Shown here piece by piece: positions 10,336 to 19,767 of a stretch of 64,000 bases of DNA. How positions within the stretch are numbered: the stretch's first letter is position 1; each line of letters opens with the position of its first letter. Source of the stretch: Nitzschia sp. DOCU1 (taxonomy: Eukaryota > Bacillariophyta > Bacillariophyceae > Bacillariales > Bacillariaceae); contig OX595991.1 of the NCBI GenBank assembly GCA_951394045.1, positions 124,001 to 188,000 of the forward strand, given 5' to 3'. The position numbers and the translations under genes are program-made. The notes under the pieces are model-generated. The model saw only the letters and a program-made list of their open reading frames with translations, was not told the origin of the DNA and did not search any database.

Positions 10336-10910
10336 GGTAGCGCTCGCGACACCATGTGCTACGTCATCAGCCTTCGCGGAACGGGTGGGCCTGCGCGTTT
10401 GAGTAGAAATGTGTAGGACGGTGTACCAAGAAAACGCCCGGGCATCCTTGCTTGGCGAAGGATCTTCATGAACCGTCCGTCGGAGGCTTTTGCCATGTGA
10501 TGACCACCTTGCAAAAAGGTCCTTTGCAACAACAAAGAGAGTACCATGGTGTTTAAAACAGTCGTCAATCAGCATGATAGAGGTCGTAGGATGCAACATT
10601 CGAGGCTAGCGTGAGCAATCGGCGAGGATCGAAACGTCGGAGTCGTCGGTGGTCGTAAACGTGGGATACTCCGCTCGAAAACCATGGTGAAACCGCAGAA
10701 ACTGTTGCCTGGAAGGAGGAAAACGTCCACGATTTTGTCACTTTTTTCATGGATCGACCTCACTTTTTCGCGAAAGGAGCAATCTGCGTCGCTCCTTTCT
10801 TCATCATCGCCATGACTTTCATGACGATGATGAAGATGACAGATCTTCAGCAGCGCCACCGGCTGCTGTTTGTCTCGCGGAAAGTCGGCAGTATGCGAGT
10901 TTTGGAGATG

Positions 10911-11225
10911 ACGTCCTCGGGTCCTCACGGGTAGGACCTGAAAAGCTCCGATGGATAGCACGCCTGGATGTTTTTGTGAAACGATGTCCTGGGGTTCCCA
11001 CAGCTGGAATCCTAAAAGCTGCCGTCGGCAGCACGCCGGGATCGATCCTCGCTCGTGTTCTGTCTTTTGTTTCTCTCTTTCTTTCAACAGATCTGTGGAT
11101 TGCTCTGGTGGCGGCAGTCCAGGTCCTGTCGATCGTTCCTGGGGTCCCCGTGGGTGGGACCCTAAAAGCTATCGTATCATCCTCCCACGATTTCGTGGCA
11201 TGGGGCGGTAGCACGCCGGGAAGGA
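10911..11225. ncRNA. Three-copy hairpin unit with compensatory changes (possible structured RNA)
   Basis: A unit of about 60 bases is repeated at 10911-10970, 10983-11044 and 11132-11226. Each begins with a 7-bp stem and 7-base loop: arms 10919-10925/10933-10939 (GGGTCCT/AGGACCT), 10992-10998/11006-11012 (GGGTTCC/GGAATCC), 11142-11148/11156-11162 (GGGTCCC/GGGACCC). Stem pairs 5 and 7 change on both sides; pairs 1 and 3 vary only to G-T wobbles. Next come YCTRAAAAGCT or TGAAAAGCT, a second hairpin (GCTGCC/GGCAGC at 11018-11032; GCTATCG/CGGTAGC at 11168-11212 enclosing CCACGA/TCGTGG), and AGCACGCCKGG. Strand and function are unknown. Confidence 0.5.
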
Positions 11226-11260
11226 TCGTTTGATTGTCGACAGAGTTGCTTTGATTCGAG

Positions 11261-11325
11261 GTGAGTTCTTTGCTGTCGTGCTGGTGTTCTTTCGTTCTCA
11301 CAAGATTTTCCTCTTTCTATTTTAG
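11261..11325 (+). other. Possible intron (65 bp)
   Basis: GAG|GTGAGT at 11261 and a pyrimidine-rich CTATTTTAG ending at 11325 follow the hairpin units. No coding exon flanks it, so it would belong to a non-coding or unrecognised transcript. Confidence 0.3.
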
Positions 11326-11873
11326 CGTTTGCAAGTACTACCGACCATGACTGCAAAAGTGTTCTCTTTTCATTCCCTTGTGTGCAGGTACATCCCCGCC
11401 TGGTTACAAAAGTATATGTTAATTGTGAGGTAACAACCGAAAGAAGAGGAGTGGAAGGGGGGCAACCGGCTTGGCTTGGGGCACTGGGGGCAAAGCCAGT
11501 GATACACCATTGACCCCGGAACCCCCCGTCCCACGTTGGATGCAGCAAGTTGGCGGATGAGTGGATGCTGTGGCATGTTCCAGTCCCGAACATGGTAACG
11601 CAGACATCCATGACCCCAATGATTGGACTCCATCAGAAAAAATTGGCCTCCAAGGGGATGGAAGAGGATTGCTTTGGAATGTCGTCGGATGAGGTTTTGC
11701 TTGTGAGGGCTACAATGGAAAGGGGAGAAGATTGGCGAGAACGAAGACGTTGGCGCGACGGCAGGCGCTTCACCTTGCAATCAAAGTTACTTTGTTGGCC
11801 GGATCTCTTGTCGGAAAGTAGAGTCCTCTCTTTGTTTTGCAGGTCGGTTGTGGGGTGGGTGGGGGTCTGCTTG

Positions 11874-12164
11874 TGTGTATTCGGTGTCGTCGTGGTAAGT
11901 GCACATTGTCTGGTGTCGTTTGATCGTATTTCATATTTTCTCCCGCGGTGCTACTTATACCCTGTTCGTTCTCCTTTTCCTTTTGCAGGCGTCTGGTGTT
12001 GTTGTGGGCCGATGTGTTTGTGCATGTATTCGGTGTCGTCGTGGTAAGTCTGGCTCGCCATAGTGGGCATCGTCTGGTGACAGTGCCGTTGGATCATATT
12101 TCTTTCCCGCAGTGCTACTCATGACATTGTTCTTTCCTCCTTTTGCAGGCGTCTGGTTTTGTTC
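11874..12164 (+). repeat. Tandem duplication containing an intron-like segment
   Basis: Two copies, 149 bases apart, of TATTCGGTGTCGTCGTG|GTAAGT ... CTTTTGCAG|GCGTCTGG. The intron-like parts are 11895-11988 and 12044-12148. Ends are conserved better than the middles. This looks like a duplicated exon-intron module of a spliced transcript; I see no protein it would encode. Confidence 0.5.
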
Positions 12165-12400
12165 TACAAAACCAAAACTTTCCAGAGCAACGATCCTGGT
12201 TCCTGATCTCGACCCCGATTCCAATTCTCCCCGCACACAAACAGCCTGATCAACGCAACCGGTTTGTGGTTCCGGTTTGAAAACGTCCTCCACTCGCGTT
12301 CGTGTCTCGTCGCGGAGAGTTAAGTGTAACCTGTGCTGGTGCGTGGAGGATTGGAATCGGCTGTACGCCGTCGAGTGAAGGGGATTGTTGTCTCTACTAG

Positions 12401-12667
12401 GCGGATCTCCCTCCCGTATGTCGGTTGAGGGAGCTCTCCTCCGGGCGGAGCAGCTGTGGCCCACCCCCTCCGAAATCGAACTGCTTTGACGTAGCGGTGG
12501 GGCTTAGTAACTTTTTGTGTGCGAACACAAAAACGAAGCTAAAAGTTCGATAAACTGTCGGATCTCCCTCCCGTAGGTGGCTAGGGGGAGCTCTCCTCCG
12601 GGCAGAGCAGCTGTGGCCTACCCCATCCATATCGAACAGCTTTGACGTAGCGGTGGGGCTCAGTAGA
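12401..12667. repeat. Two diverged ~108-bp direct repeats with conserved stem-loops
   Basis: Copies start at 12402 and 12560 (offset 158). Each carries CTCCCTC, a 13-base loop and GAGGGAG (12407-12413/12427-12433) or GGGGGAG (12564-12570/12584-12590), then GGAGCTCTCCTCCGGGC, CAGCTGTGG, and a longer pairing CCCACC/GGTGGG (12460/12496) or CCTACC/GGTGGG (12617/12652). Differences in these two stems are wobble-compatible. A smaller hairpin, CTCCGGGCGGAG in copy 1, is weakened in copy 2. Confidence 0.5.
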
Positions 12668-13261
12668 CCGTGGCGTGAACAGTAAAGCCAATTAGGTTCG
12701 ATGATTAAGCATAGTTCATCATATTAAAAAGAAAATTGCAACAGAACGTAGTACTGGAATGGAACAAACGCCTTGTCAAGAATGCTCGTGAGCTTGACCA
12801 TGGTTCCATGACTGACCATGGCACTCAAGGCACATCTTGGTACTATCATCAGCGAAGAGTGCACAAAATAATGCACCGAGATTCGACGCCTTTACGCAGC
12901 GATGCGGGGCCTATTAGCTTGGTGTGGGAAAAATGATCCATTAATTTATAGATCTAGTTGCATTGTAATGGAATTTCCGTGGCACGTTGCTGACTATTGC
13001 CGTCGTGCTTTTAAGGTTGGGATAAGTGCCGTCGGAAACAACTTGAATCGTAAAATTGACTCTATCAGTCGACTACTACGTACATCTTTTTGTGGATATA
13101 TCGCATAGTGTCAAATATCAGTTGTTTCCTCATACTGCTGGGCTGAGCCAAAGTCAAACCAGGAATTCCACTTCCACTGGCTAGTCGTCGCCCCCGTCCT
13201 CGTTTTCACTTGTAGTTCTGTTTTTGTTTGGTAGCAACATTATTAGGAGTACGACCACTCC
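12668..13261. other. Intergenic, 3' side of cytochrome b5-type gene
   Basis: No supported gene. A short block near 12885-12910 (ACGCAGCGATGCGGGGCC) weakly resembles the end of the preceding direct repeats (ACGTAGCGGTGGGGC). Confidence 0.4.
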
Positions 13262-14746
13262 TCAAGCAGCAAGATCTCCAATCCAATACTGTTCTCGAAT
13301 GGACTCCAGCAATGATTGGGGATGGTGCCTAGAGAATTGGGACGTCCCATCTTGCCCGCACCAAAGATTGATCCACGAAGCGCCACCGGGATGGCGGCTA
13401 GCATACGAATCCATTCGAAAGACTTGACCAAAATACGCAACCCAACAATCTTGTTGAGGAGTATCATGCAATGCCAGTTCGGTCCAAGAAATGCCGGTAG
13501 TGGTTGCACCTGTATTTCCGGTGTCACTTCCAATTCCAGTTCCAGCACCAGTAGTATCAGTAGCACCACTGCTTCCGCCAGCACCGACAGATCCAGTAGG
13601 GGCAGCACCTGTAGTTCCGGCGTTACTGCCGGTTCCGGTAGCAGTAGTGTCACTACTACTTCTGCCATCAGCACCAACAGTTCCGGTGTTACTTCCAGTA
13701 TCACTGGTACTAGTTCCACCAGCAGCATCACCAACAGATCCCATCCAATACCTTCTTGATTGAATAGTACGCAACAATGATTCGGGGTGATATTGAGAGA
13801 AGGCCGTCGTCGCATCTTGCCCGCACCAAGGATTGATCCATGACGCGCCACCAGGATGGCGACTAGCATACTTGTCCATTCGGTAGACTTGACCGTAGTA
13901 CACTACCCAGCAATCGTCTTGAGGAGTATTGTGCGTGGCGAGTTCGGCCCAAGTAACGACAGTAGTGGCAGCACTGGAACCGCCATTCTTTGTCGCTGGG
14001 CGCAATTGAATGCTATTGGTTTTCAAAAAGCCCACCAGCGCCACGATTCCAGCCGGTAGCCCAATACACAAACCCAGCCCGACAATCCAGGCCCCAACCT
14101 TGGCATTGGAACAATGATTGTGCCTTGTCATCGTGTCATCATCGTCATCGTCGGTATTAGGCGGATTTTTCATGGTAAAGTCGTCAAGGGCTGATAAATC
14201 TAGCAAGGACGGCCGTGGGACTTGACTTGACATTTCCGTGGGACGATCTCCTTTTCCAGATTCCAGAATGGACTCAACGTCATGGTGTTTGTTTCTTTTA
14301 CCGGGAGCGACTTGTGGGTCCTGGCGTCGACTGCTGCTTCCGGTAGTTCTCGGCAGCGGAGGATGCTGTTGCGTCTGATGAGGGGGCTTTGGCTTACTAC
14401 TGCGGGAAATTTTGCTGCTGTTCTTCTTAGCAATGGCCATGTAGATTTCCTCGTCGATCCACTGTGGATTCGTTTGGCGTCGACTACTGGAGTTGCTGTT
14501 AGTAGTTCTCGCCGTTTGCTGCGTTTGGTAGTGATGATTCTGCCCAATACTGCGGGCACTTTTGCTGCTGTTCTTGGCCATGGCCAGGGCCCTGTAGTAT
14601 TCCTCATCGATGACCTGTGGGTTCTGGCGTCGACCGCTGCTGCCGCTGCCAGTACTTCTTGGCGACAGATGAATGTCTTGGGTCTGATGATGTGGGTAGT
14701 TCTGCCCAATGCGGGCTTTATTGCTACTGCTGCCGTGCTTGTCCAT
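13262..14746 (-). CDS. Membrane protein with two cytochrome b5-type heme domains
   Basis: 494 residues from ATG 14746. The N-terminal 215 residues are polar, with two clear and one partial copy of a motif around RRQxPQxIDEExYxAxAKKNSSK (about 39-66, 89-117, 140-146). One transmembrane segment lies at about 219-241 (WIVGLGLCIGLPAGIVALVGF). Two cytochrome b5-like domains follow, about 264-337 and 419-492, each with WxELAxHxTPQxDCW and SRHPGGASWI; the axial His candidates are His297/His320 and His452/His475. A Gly/Ser/Thr/Ala-rich linker of about 80 residues separates them. The domains should bind heme and carry electrons, but the partner is unknown. The single-span anchor puts both heme domains on the opposite side from the disordered N-terminus. 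Confidence 0.85.
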   Translation of the reverse strand: MDKHGSSSNKARIGQNYPHHQTQDIHLSPRSTGSGSSGRRQNPQVIDEEYYRALAMAKNSSKSARSIGQNHHYQTQQTARTTNSNSSSRRQTNPQWIDEEIYMAIAKKNSSKISRSSKPKPPHQTQQHPPLPRTTGSSSRRQDPQVAPGKRNKHHDVESILESGKGDRPTEMSSQVPRPSLLDLSALDDFTMKNPPNTDDDDDDTMTRHNHCSNAKVGAWIVGLGLCIGLPAGIVALVGFLKTNSIQLRPATKNGGSSAATTVVTWAELATHNTPQDDCWVVYYGQVYRMDKYASRHPGGASWINPWCGQDATTAFSQYHPESLLRTIQSRRYWMGSVGDAAGGTSTSDTGSNTGTVGADGRSSSDTTATGTGSNAGTTGAAPTGSVGAGGSSGATDTTGAGTGIGSDTGNTGATTTGISWTELALHDTPQQDCWVAYFGQVFRMDSYASRHPGGASWINLWCGQDGTSQFSRHHPQSLLESIREQYWIGDLAA

Positions 14747-15058
14747 GGTCAGATATTACTTCTTTTCCTTTCTGAAGAAGAGGAAACGTTCCAAGCGTTT
14801 CAACTTGTTTTGAGCAAGTCATGGCAAAGATTGCGTTTTGATGAGCCACCAGCATACTCATCTTTGGCACGATCAAAGCGATGTGTTGTGGGTGATGCAT
14901 TCGTTTCCTTGCTTTCTTTGACTATCGGCACGGAGGGTTCAGGACCCATGACTCACAGATAGGCCAAAGGACGAACCGGGGGTCCGAATGGGGTAACTTG
15001 CCACACTGACGGATGGGGAAATGAAAAATACTATGGAGGTCGAAGTCGATTCGGCGCG
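14747..15058. other. Upstream region of cytochrome b5-type gene
   Basis: About 310 bases with no supported gene; expected promoter of the minus-strand gene. Confidence 0.4.
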
Positions 15059-15172
15059 CAGTGCTTGGAACTTAGCATAAGTATTCTACGCAGAGCTTCA
15101 AATTTAGCATAAGTATTCCACGCAGAGCTTCAAATTTAGCATAAGTATGTACGCAGAGCTACGAATTTAGCT
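15059..15172. repeat. 32-bp tandem repeat, about 3.5 copies
   Basis: Unit CGCAGAGCTTCAAATTTAGC plus ATAAGTATTCCA, with repeat starts at 15089, 15121 and 15152 and a partial copy before them. Confidence 0.85.
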
Positions 15173-15227
15173 TCACCCGCGCATCGCGGTGCTTCCGAAC
15201 CACGCACAATAACACAACAATAGCCAA

Positions 15228-15520
15228 AGAGTTGCGAACGCGGCTGTTCCGAAATCGCGTGGTTGCAAAATAGTGTGTTACGAAACTGCGTGCTGTGAAA
15301 TCTCGGGAAATCACTGGAGTTACGAAAGCGCGTCTTGCGAAATCGCGTTGTGGTGCGAAAGGGCTTCTTATGAAATCTTGTTTTACGAAATTGCGTCTTG
15401 TGAAGTCTTAGGAAATCGCGTAGTGTTACGAAAGCGAGTGGTGCGAAATCGCGTCTTACGAAATATTGTGTTCCGAAAAGCGTGCATTGCGAAATCTAGT
15501 GTGACGAAAGCGCGTGCTCT
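15228..15520. repeat. Degenerate 15-bp tandem array, about 18 units
   Basis: Consensus TTACGAAATCGCGTG with frequent changes, running from about 15250 to 15515. A period divisible by three leaves a frame open across it (repeating CYEIAS-like peptide), which I regard as a by-product and not a gene. Confidence 0.75.
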
Positions 15521-16547
15521 ACTAGCTACCGATAGTACGTGCGTCGTCTACTGGGGCCGTGAAGTAGCGTAATGTTAATGATAATGCTCCGGCTAGCACT
15601 GGCGTCGTTGACGCCGACGCCCCCGCCGCTATAGTCATAAAGTAACATAACAAGACAGAGCAAGAACATTAGCGGTGATGTGGCTGGCATGATCGCTATT
15701 GCTCTCGCAGATCTAGCTAGCTAGAGTAGTGGTGTTATTCGTTGAGTGAATGTAGTCATACAGCTCTAGGAGCATGCAGCTTACAGATCTTTCAGAGAGA
15801 TCCAAAGCGATCCTCGTGGCTGTCTCGGCAAGAAGAGTAGCAAGGATCTTAGTTTACCAGAAAGCGATTCCGCGCTTCGCGCGGAATCGAGCTAATCAAA
15901 ATCCCATCCGTCAGTGTGGAAAATTTGCCTCCGAATGACATGCTGGTGCAGACCAGTGAAATTGCCAGAGTGGAGTGAGTGTGGTGTGGCGCAGCGTGCT
16001 CGCTTTTCCCGCCATATTTTTGCGATCCTCCTCCGTCCCGACGCACCAGTCGACTTCCTGGATTTGTCAAAATTTGGAACAGCTGTTACCCTACGACCAG
16101 AGATTGCGAAACCATCACTGCATACGCGAACGTGACGAACGCCTTCTGCTGCCAACAGATGGGGCAATTGCAAGTCATTTGAGAAATCCCGAGACTTTTC
16201 AAGTCCTCCCTACCACGCACGCCACGCCACGCACGTATGCCTTCGAAAAGAGATTATGAGTGCAGGCCGGAGGTTCGACCTGAAATATCAGGACATTTAT
16301 GCAACACTCTTAGTGCCCCTTTGTCTTATTTTATTGCCCCTTTTCTCTCACCCGTGAAAAAATTTCGATGCCCCGAAATTGGATAGGCAAGGAAGGGGAG
16401 AGCTTTTATCATGCAATCAGCACCCGTCACTGTGGCGGACGGCCGCGCAAGCGGTTTCTCACTTTTCTCGCCTCTCTGTTGTGCCTACTACTAGAGTGTA
16501 GCTAGGCCAATTATCACTGCTTGTATTGAGAAGCAACAATAGCCAGC
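15521..16547. other. Intergenic, upstream of histidine kinase copy 3
   Basis: About 1 kb with several short overlapping ORFs on both strands (15849-16259) and no recognisable domain. The proximal 250 bases are the likely promoter of copy 3. Confidence 0.4.
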
Positions 16548-18829
16548 ATGTCACCGCACGTCATGAGAGAAACGAGGCACCACGAGGAGAGCAAACACGA
16601 TGATTCTTCCTCTTCCTACCAGACCATGCAAACGAAACAGGAGTTGCACGAACACGAAGAGTCCAAAGCAGTCGAAGGGGGCGAAGAGAATGAAGCTGAT
16701 TCTCCGCCGCAACGCGACTACGACCCCACGCAACGAGTTTTCTCCTATGAACAACTCCAAGTCTTGAATTTGGTGGTTCATCCGATCTGGATCTTTGATT
16801 ACATCGATCGGCGTATGCGATGGGCGAATGACGCTGGCTTGAAAATGTGGAATGCCACCTCTCTGCACGAACTTCAGCAACGCAACTTTCAGGACATTTC
16901 AGCGGCATCGGCCAAACGAATGGAAGAGTACTTGGTGCAATTTGAGCATGGCAAGAACGTCACGGATCAATGGACGAATTATCCCAACGGCAAAGCCACC
17001 ACGTGTCATATGAACGTTAGTGGGATCAAGTTTGAGGGTTTGGAAGATCACTTTTGCATCATGTGCGAAGGTGTGCCACTTGTCAAGGAAGAATTGCTGC
17101 AAGCGAACTTGCGGGGAGTCGAAATGATTCGACACTTGCCCATGGCAGTCTGTCAATTCGATATGGACGGAAAGTGCATGTTTCAGAATCCAGAAGCGAG
17201 CCTGATTCAAACACCAGGATGCACTGCTGGCTCCGCTGGTTCTACGTCCACTTTAGGAACGTCTGAAACATCCACCTTTGAAGAATCCAAGTGTGCTGCC
17301 CCTGGCGAAGATGATCTAGACGGCTCCACTCGTTCTTGTGGCACTGAAGATTCTCATAATCGTGCTGGTCTTACTGGCATGGGATCCTTGTTGCAGCGCT
17401 TTGTGGACGCCGAAGTAGGTCGACAAGTCTTGCAGGAAATCCAGTCCGAGATTAGCAACAAGGTCGATGTGGAGGCTATGGTACATACACGCAAGGGACC
17501 CAAGTGGTCTGCCATTCAACTCCGAAAAGGCAAAGATCCAGTTACGGGAGAATCTATCATTTTGTATTCCGCCAATGATAAAACTGATCGTATTCGAGCG
17601 CAAAAGGAACGCGAGGCCCGAGAACAAAAGAGTGAGTTCTTGGCCATCATGGCACATGAGATCAGGACGCCACTCCATCAAGTAACAGGCTTTATTGATT
17701 TGCTAGATCAAACGACTTTGGATGCGGAACAGAAATCATTTGTTCGTCTCTTAAAGTCAAGTGCCCAGGGATTGATGACTGTCATTTCAGATGGTAAGTC
17801 GAGACGAAAGTGACGGAGTGTTGAATGTGTGTTTCTCTAGTTTGCTCATTGAGTCTTGTGTGTCCAGTCCTTGACTTTTCTAAACTTGAGGCAGGCAAGA
17901 TGAAACTCGAATGTATTCCCTATGAGCCTTTGAGTGTGGTGGAAGGTACTTTGGCGGCAGTTCGAACGAGTTGCGAAGAAAAGGAGCTCTATCTCAAGCT
18001 GGACTGGCACAAGGGCGTTCCTTTCAAGCTCAAGGGAGATCCCAATCGATTACGCCAAATCCTGTTGAATCTTCTTTCCAATGCCGTCAAGTTCACCCAG
18101 CAGGGAGGCATTTCCGTCAGGGCCTCTTCGACATATGGCCAGGATCGCAAGCCAATGGTACGATTTGAAGTTTCAGATACGGGCATGGGAATCAGTGATG
18201 ATCACAAAAAGGTCATTTTCCGAAAGTACCAGCAAGCGAATGCTGCGATCGCTCGCAACTTTGGTGGAACTGGACTCGGCCTTTCCATTTGTCAATTGTT
18301 GGTGCAAAACATGGGTGGCGAGATTGGCGTCGAGTCAGAATCAGGACACGGGGCCATGTTTTGGGTACACTTGCCAGCTGAAGTACCAGCCGAAGTCGAT
18401 AGTCCGGAACCTGCCGAGACGGGCCTCGAACATTTTCTCGGCGGTATGCACATTCTTATAGCTGAAGATAACAAGGTGAATCAAAAGTTGTTGGCGAATA
18501 TGCTCAAACGCATGGGGCACACGTCGGATGTGGCAATGAATGGTAAACAAGCCATTGAAATGGTCGAGGAGCGAGACTATGATTTGGTTCTAATGGACAT
18601 TCAGATGCCGGTGATGGATGGATTAGAAGCAACCCGTCGACTACGGACCATGGGGTATTCCGATTTACCAATTTACGGATTGACAGCCAGTGTTGCCCGG
18701 AACGATTATCAGGATTTGGGGTTGAATGACTGGATTGCTAAGCCGATTCCCATGAAGGACCTGAAAACGAAACTGTACCAACTTCAGCTGCAAAAAGGAG
18801 AAGAGATCATCTCACCAGAAAACGATTGA
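16548..18829 (+). CDS. PAS-hybrid histidine kinase, copy 3 (two exons)
   Basis: Exons 16548-17793 and 17868-18829 give 735 residues; the join restores ISDVLDFSKLEAGK, matching copy 2. ATG 16548 (MSPHVMRE) aligns with the paralogs. The N-terminus is longer and Glu-rich, then come two PAS-like regions (about 65-180 and 190-330), HisKA His370 (MAHEIRTPLH), N-box LLNLLSNAVKFT, G1 DTGMGI, G2 GGTGLGLS, and a receiver with Asp659 (MDIQMPVMDG), LTAS Thr and AKPIPM Lys. All catalytic residues are present. It is the most diverged of the three copies and the only one with an intron. Probably soluble; its input signal is unknown. Confidence 0.92.
17794..17867 (+). other. 74-bp spliceosomal intron in kinase copy 3
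   Basis: Phase-1 intron, GAT G|GTAAGTCG ... TGTGTCCAG|TC CTT. Copies 1 and 2 run uninterrupted through the same codon. Confidence 0.93.
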
Positions 18830-19767
18830 TTGGTAAGGTGACGATCACAGTACCAGTTACCAAACCTTGGCCTTGTTCTCGGCTGTGGGCAGTCGACCGG
18901 GTCGTAGACTGCTGGTTGTTGACTTTTGGGTATCGAGCAAGAGCAGCCCGTCTGTGGAATGTTTACACAGCGGCTTTAGACATGCGATCGCGGCAACATG
19001 ACGAGAGATGACTCTGGCGACGTTGCTAACGTTCCATTTGTACCCACTTGGCAACTCAACGAAGCAATAATCGCAACGTCCAGAGTTGATCTGCACGTTC
19101 TTGGACCGACGCCTACAATGATTCCTATTACGGCATAGCCCCCCCCCCCCCGCTCTAGCTCTAGCGAAGTAGTAGGTAGTAGGAATAACACACGCAAGAC
19201 TTCCACTATCTAGTTAGTAGATACATACTTATTAAATTAGTCGTTCGAAAGCTTTGGCGGATCCGCCCTTGGGTTCGTGCATCGTAGCAGAAGCCGAATG
19301 GAAACTACCGGTAACCATGAGTCCTCAAAGGGGACCGCCGCCACTGCCAGTACTCGGGGATCACAAACCCCAGAAAATCAGTAGAGGACGCGCTATTACT
19401 TTGGCGTTGTTGCTGCGAACCTGCATGGAGTAGCCATTGGTCGAAAGGGAACAAGCTATGATAGTTGCTCCAAAAAGAAAAAGGGCTATCCGGGTGAGGA
19501 CAACAGCAACCTCTACTATGTAGTTGGAAAAGCTTGAAGATTCCATCACCGACATGATGCTCTTTTCTTCAGATGGCGATCGCTGTCGTTCTCACCGAGG
19601 GTGCAACGCCATTTATTAATTTTATTAGACCTGGCTAGTCGTAGAAGCCATAGATATTCTCTCAATCGGGGAATCTCAATGCCTTTGCCTAATCTCACCC
19701 ACTGTCGTCCATCTAAGTAGTTTCACCGCCGGAGAGTCGATCTACCTTTTAGTTCGTTGCGTTGAAT
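18830..19767. other. Intergenic between kinase copy 3 and serine-rich gene
   Basis: Contains a 12-base poly-C tract at 19141-19152 and a TACCGGTA palindrome at 19306-19313. A 64-codon minus-strand ORF (19555-19361) starts with ATG and has one hydrophobic segment; with no other support I do not call it. Confidence 0.45.

Larger units (their letters stand above)
9769..10910. other. Gene-poor stretch after kinase copy 2
   Basis: No ORF here has coding character that I trust. It holds the perfect inverted repeat at 10009-10027 and the first copy of a diverged dispersed repeat (about 10005-10335). Short ORFs on both strands overlap each other and show no domain. Confidence 0.45.

Noticed and set aside
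10297..12464. Several 100-170 codon ORFs on both strands
   Set aside because: They overlap one another, cross the hairpin and direct repeats, and show no domain or conserved frame.
15273..15572. 99-codon ORF with CYEIAS-like repeats
   Set aside because: By-product of the 15-bp tandem array; no flanking coding sequence.
16260..16300. GGTTCGACC, looking like a tRNA T-arm
   Set aside because: No flanking acceptor or anticodon stem pairs; not a tRNA.
19361..19555. 64-codon minus ORF with one hydrophobic segment
   Set aside because: No homology, neighbour or codon signal to support it.
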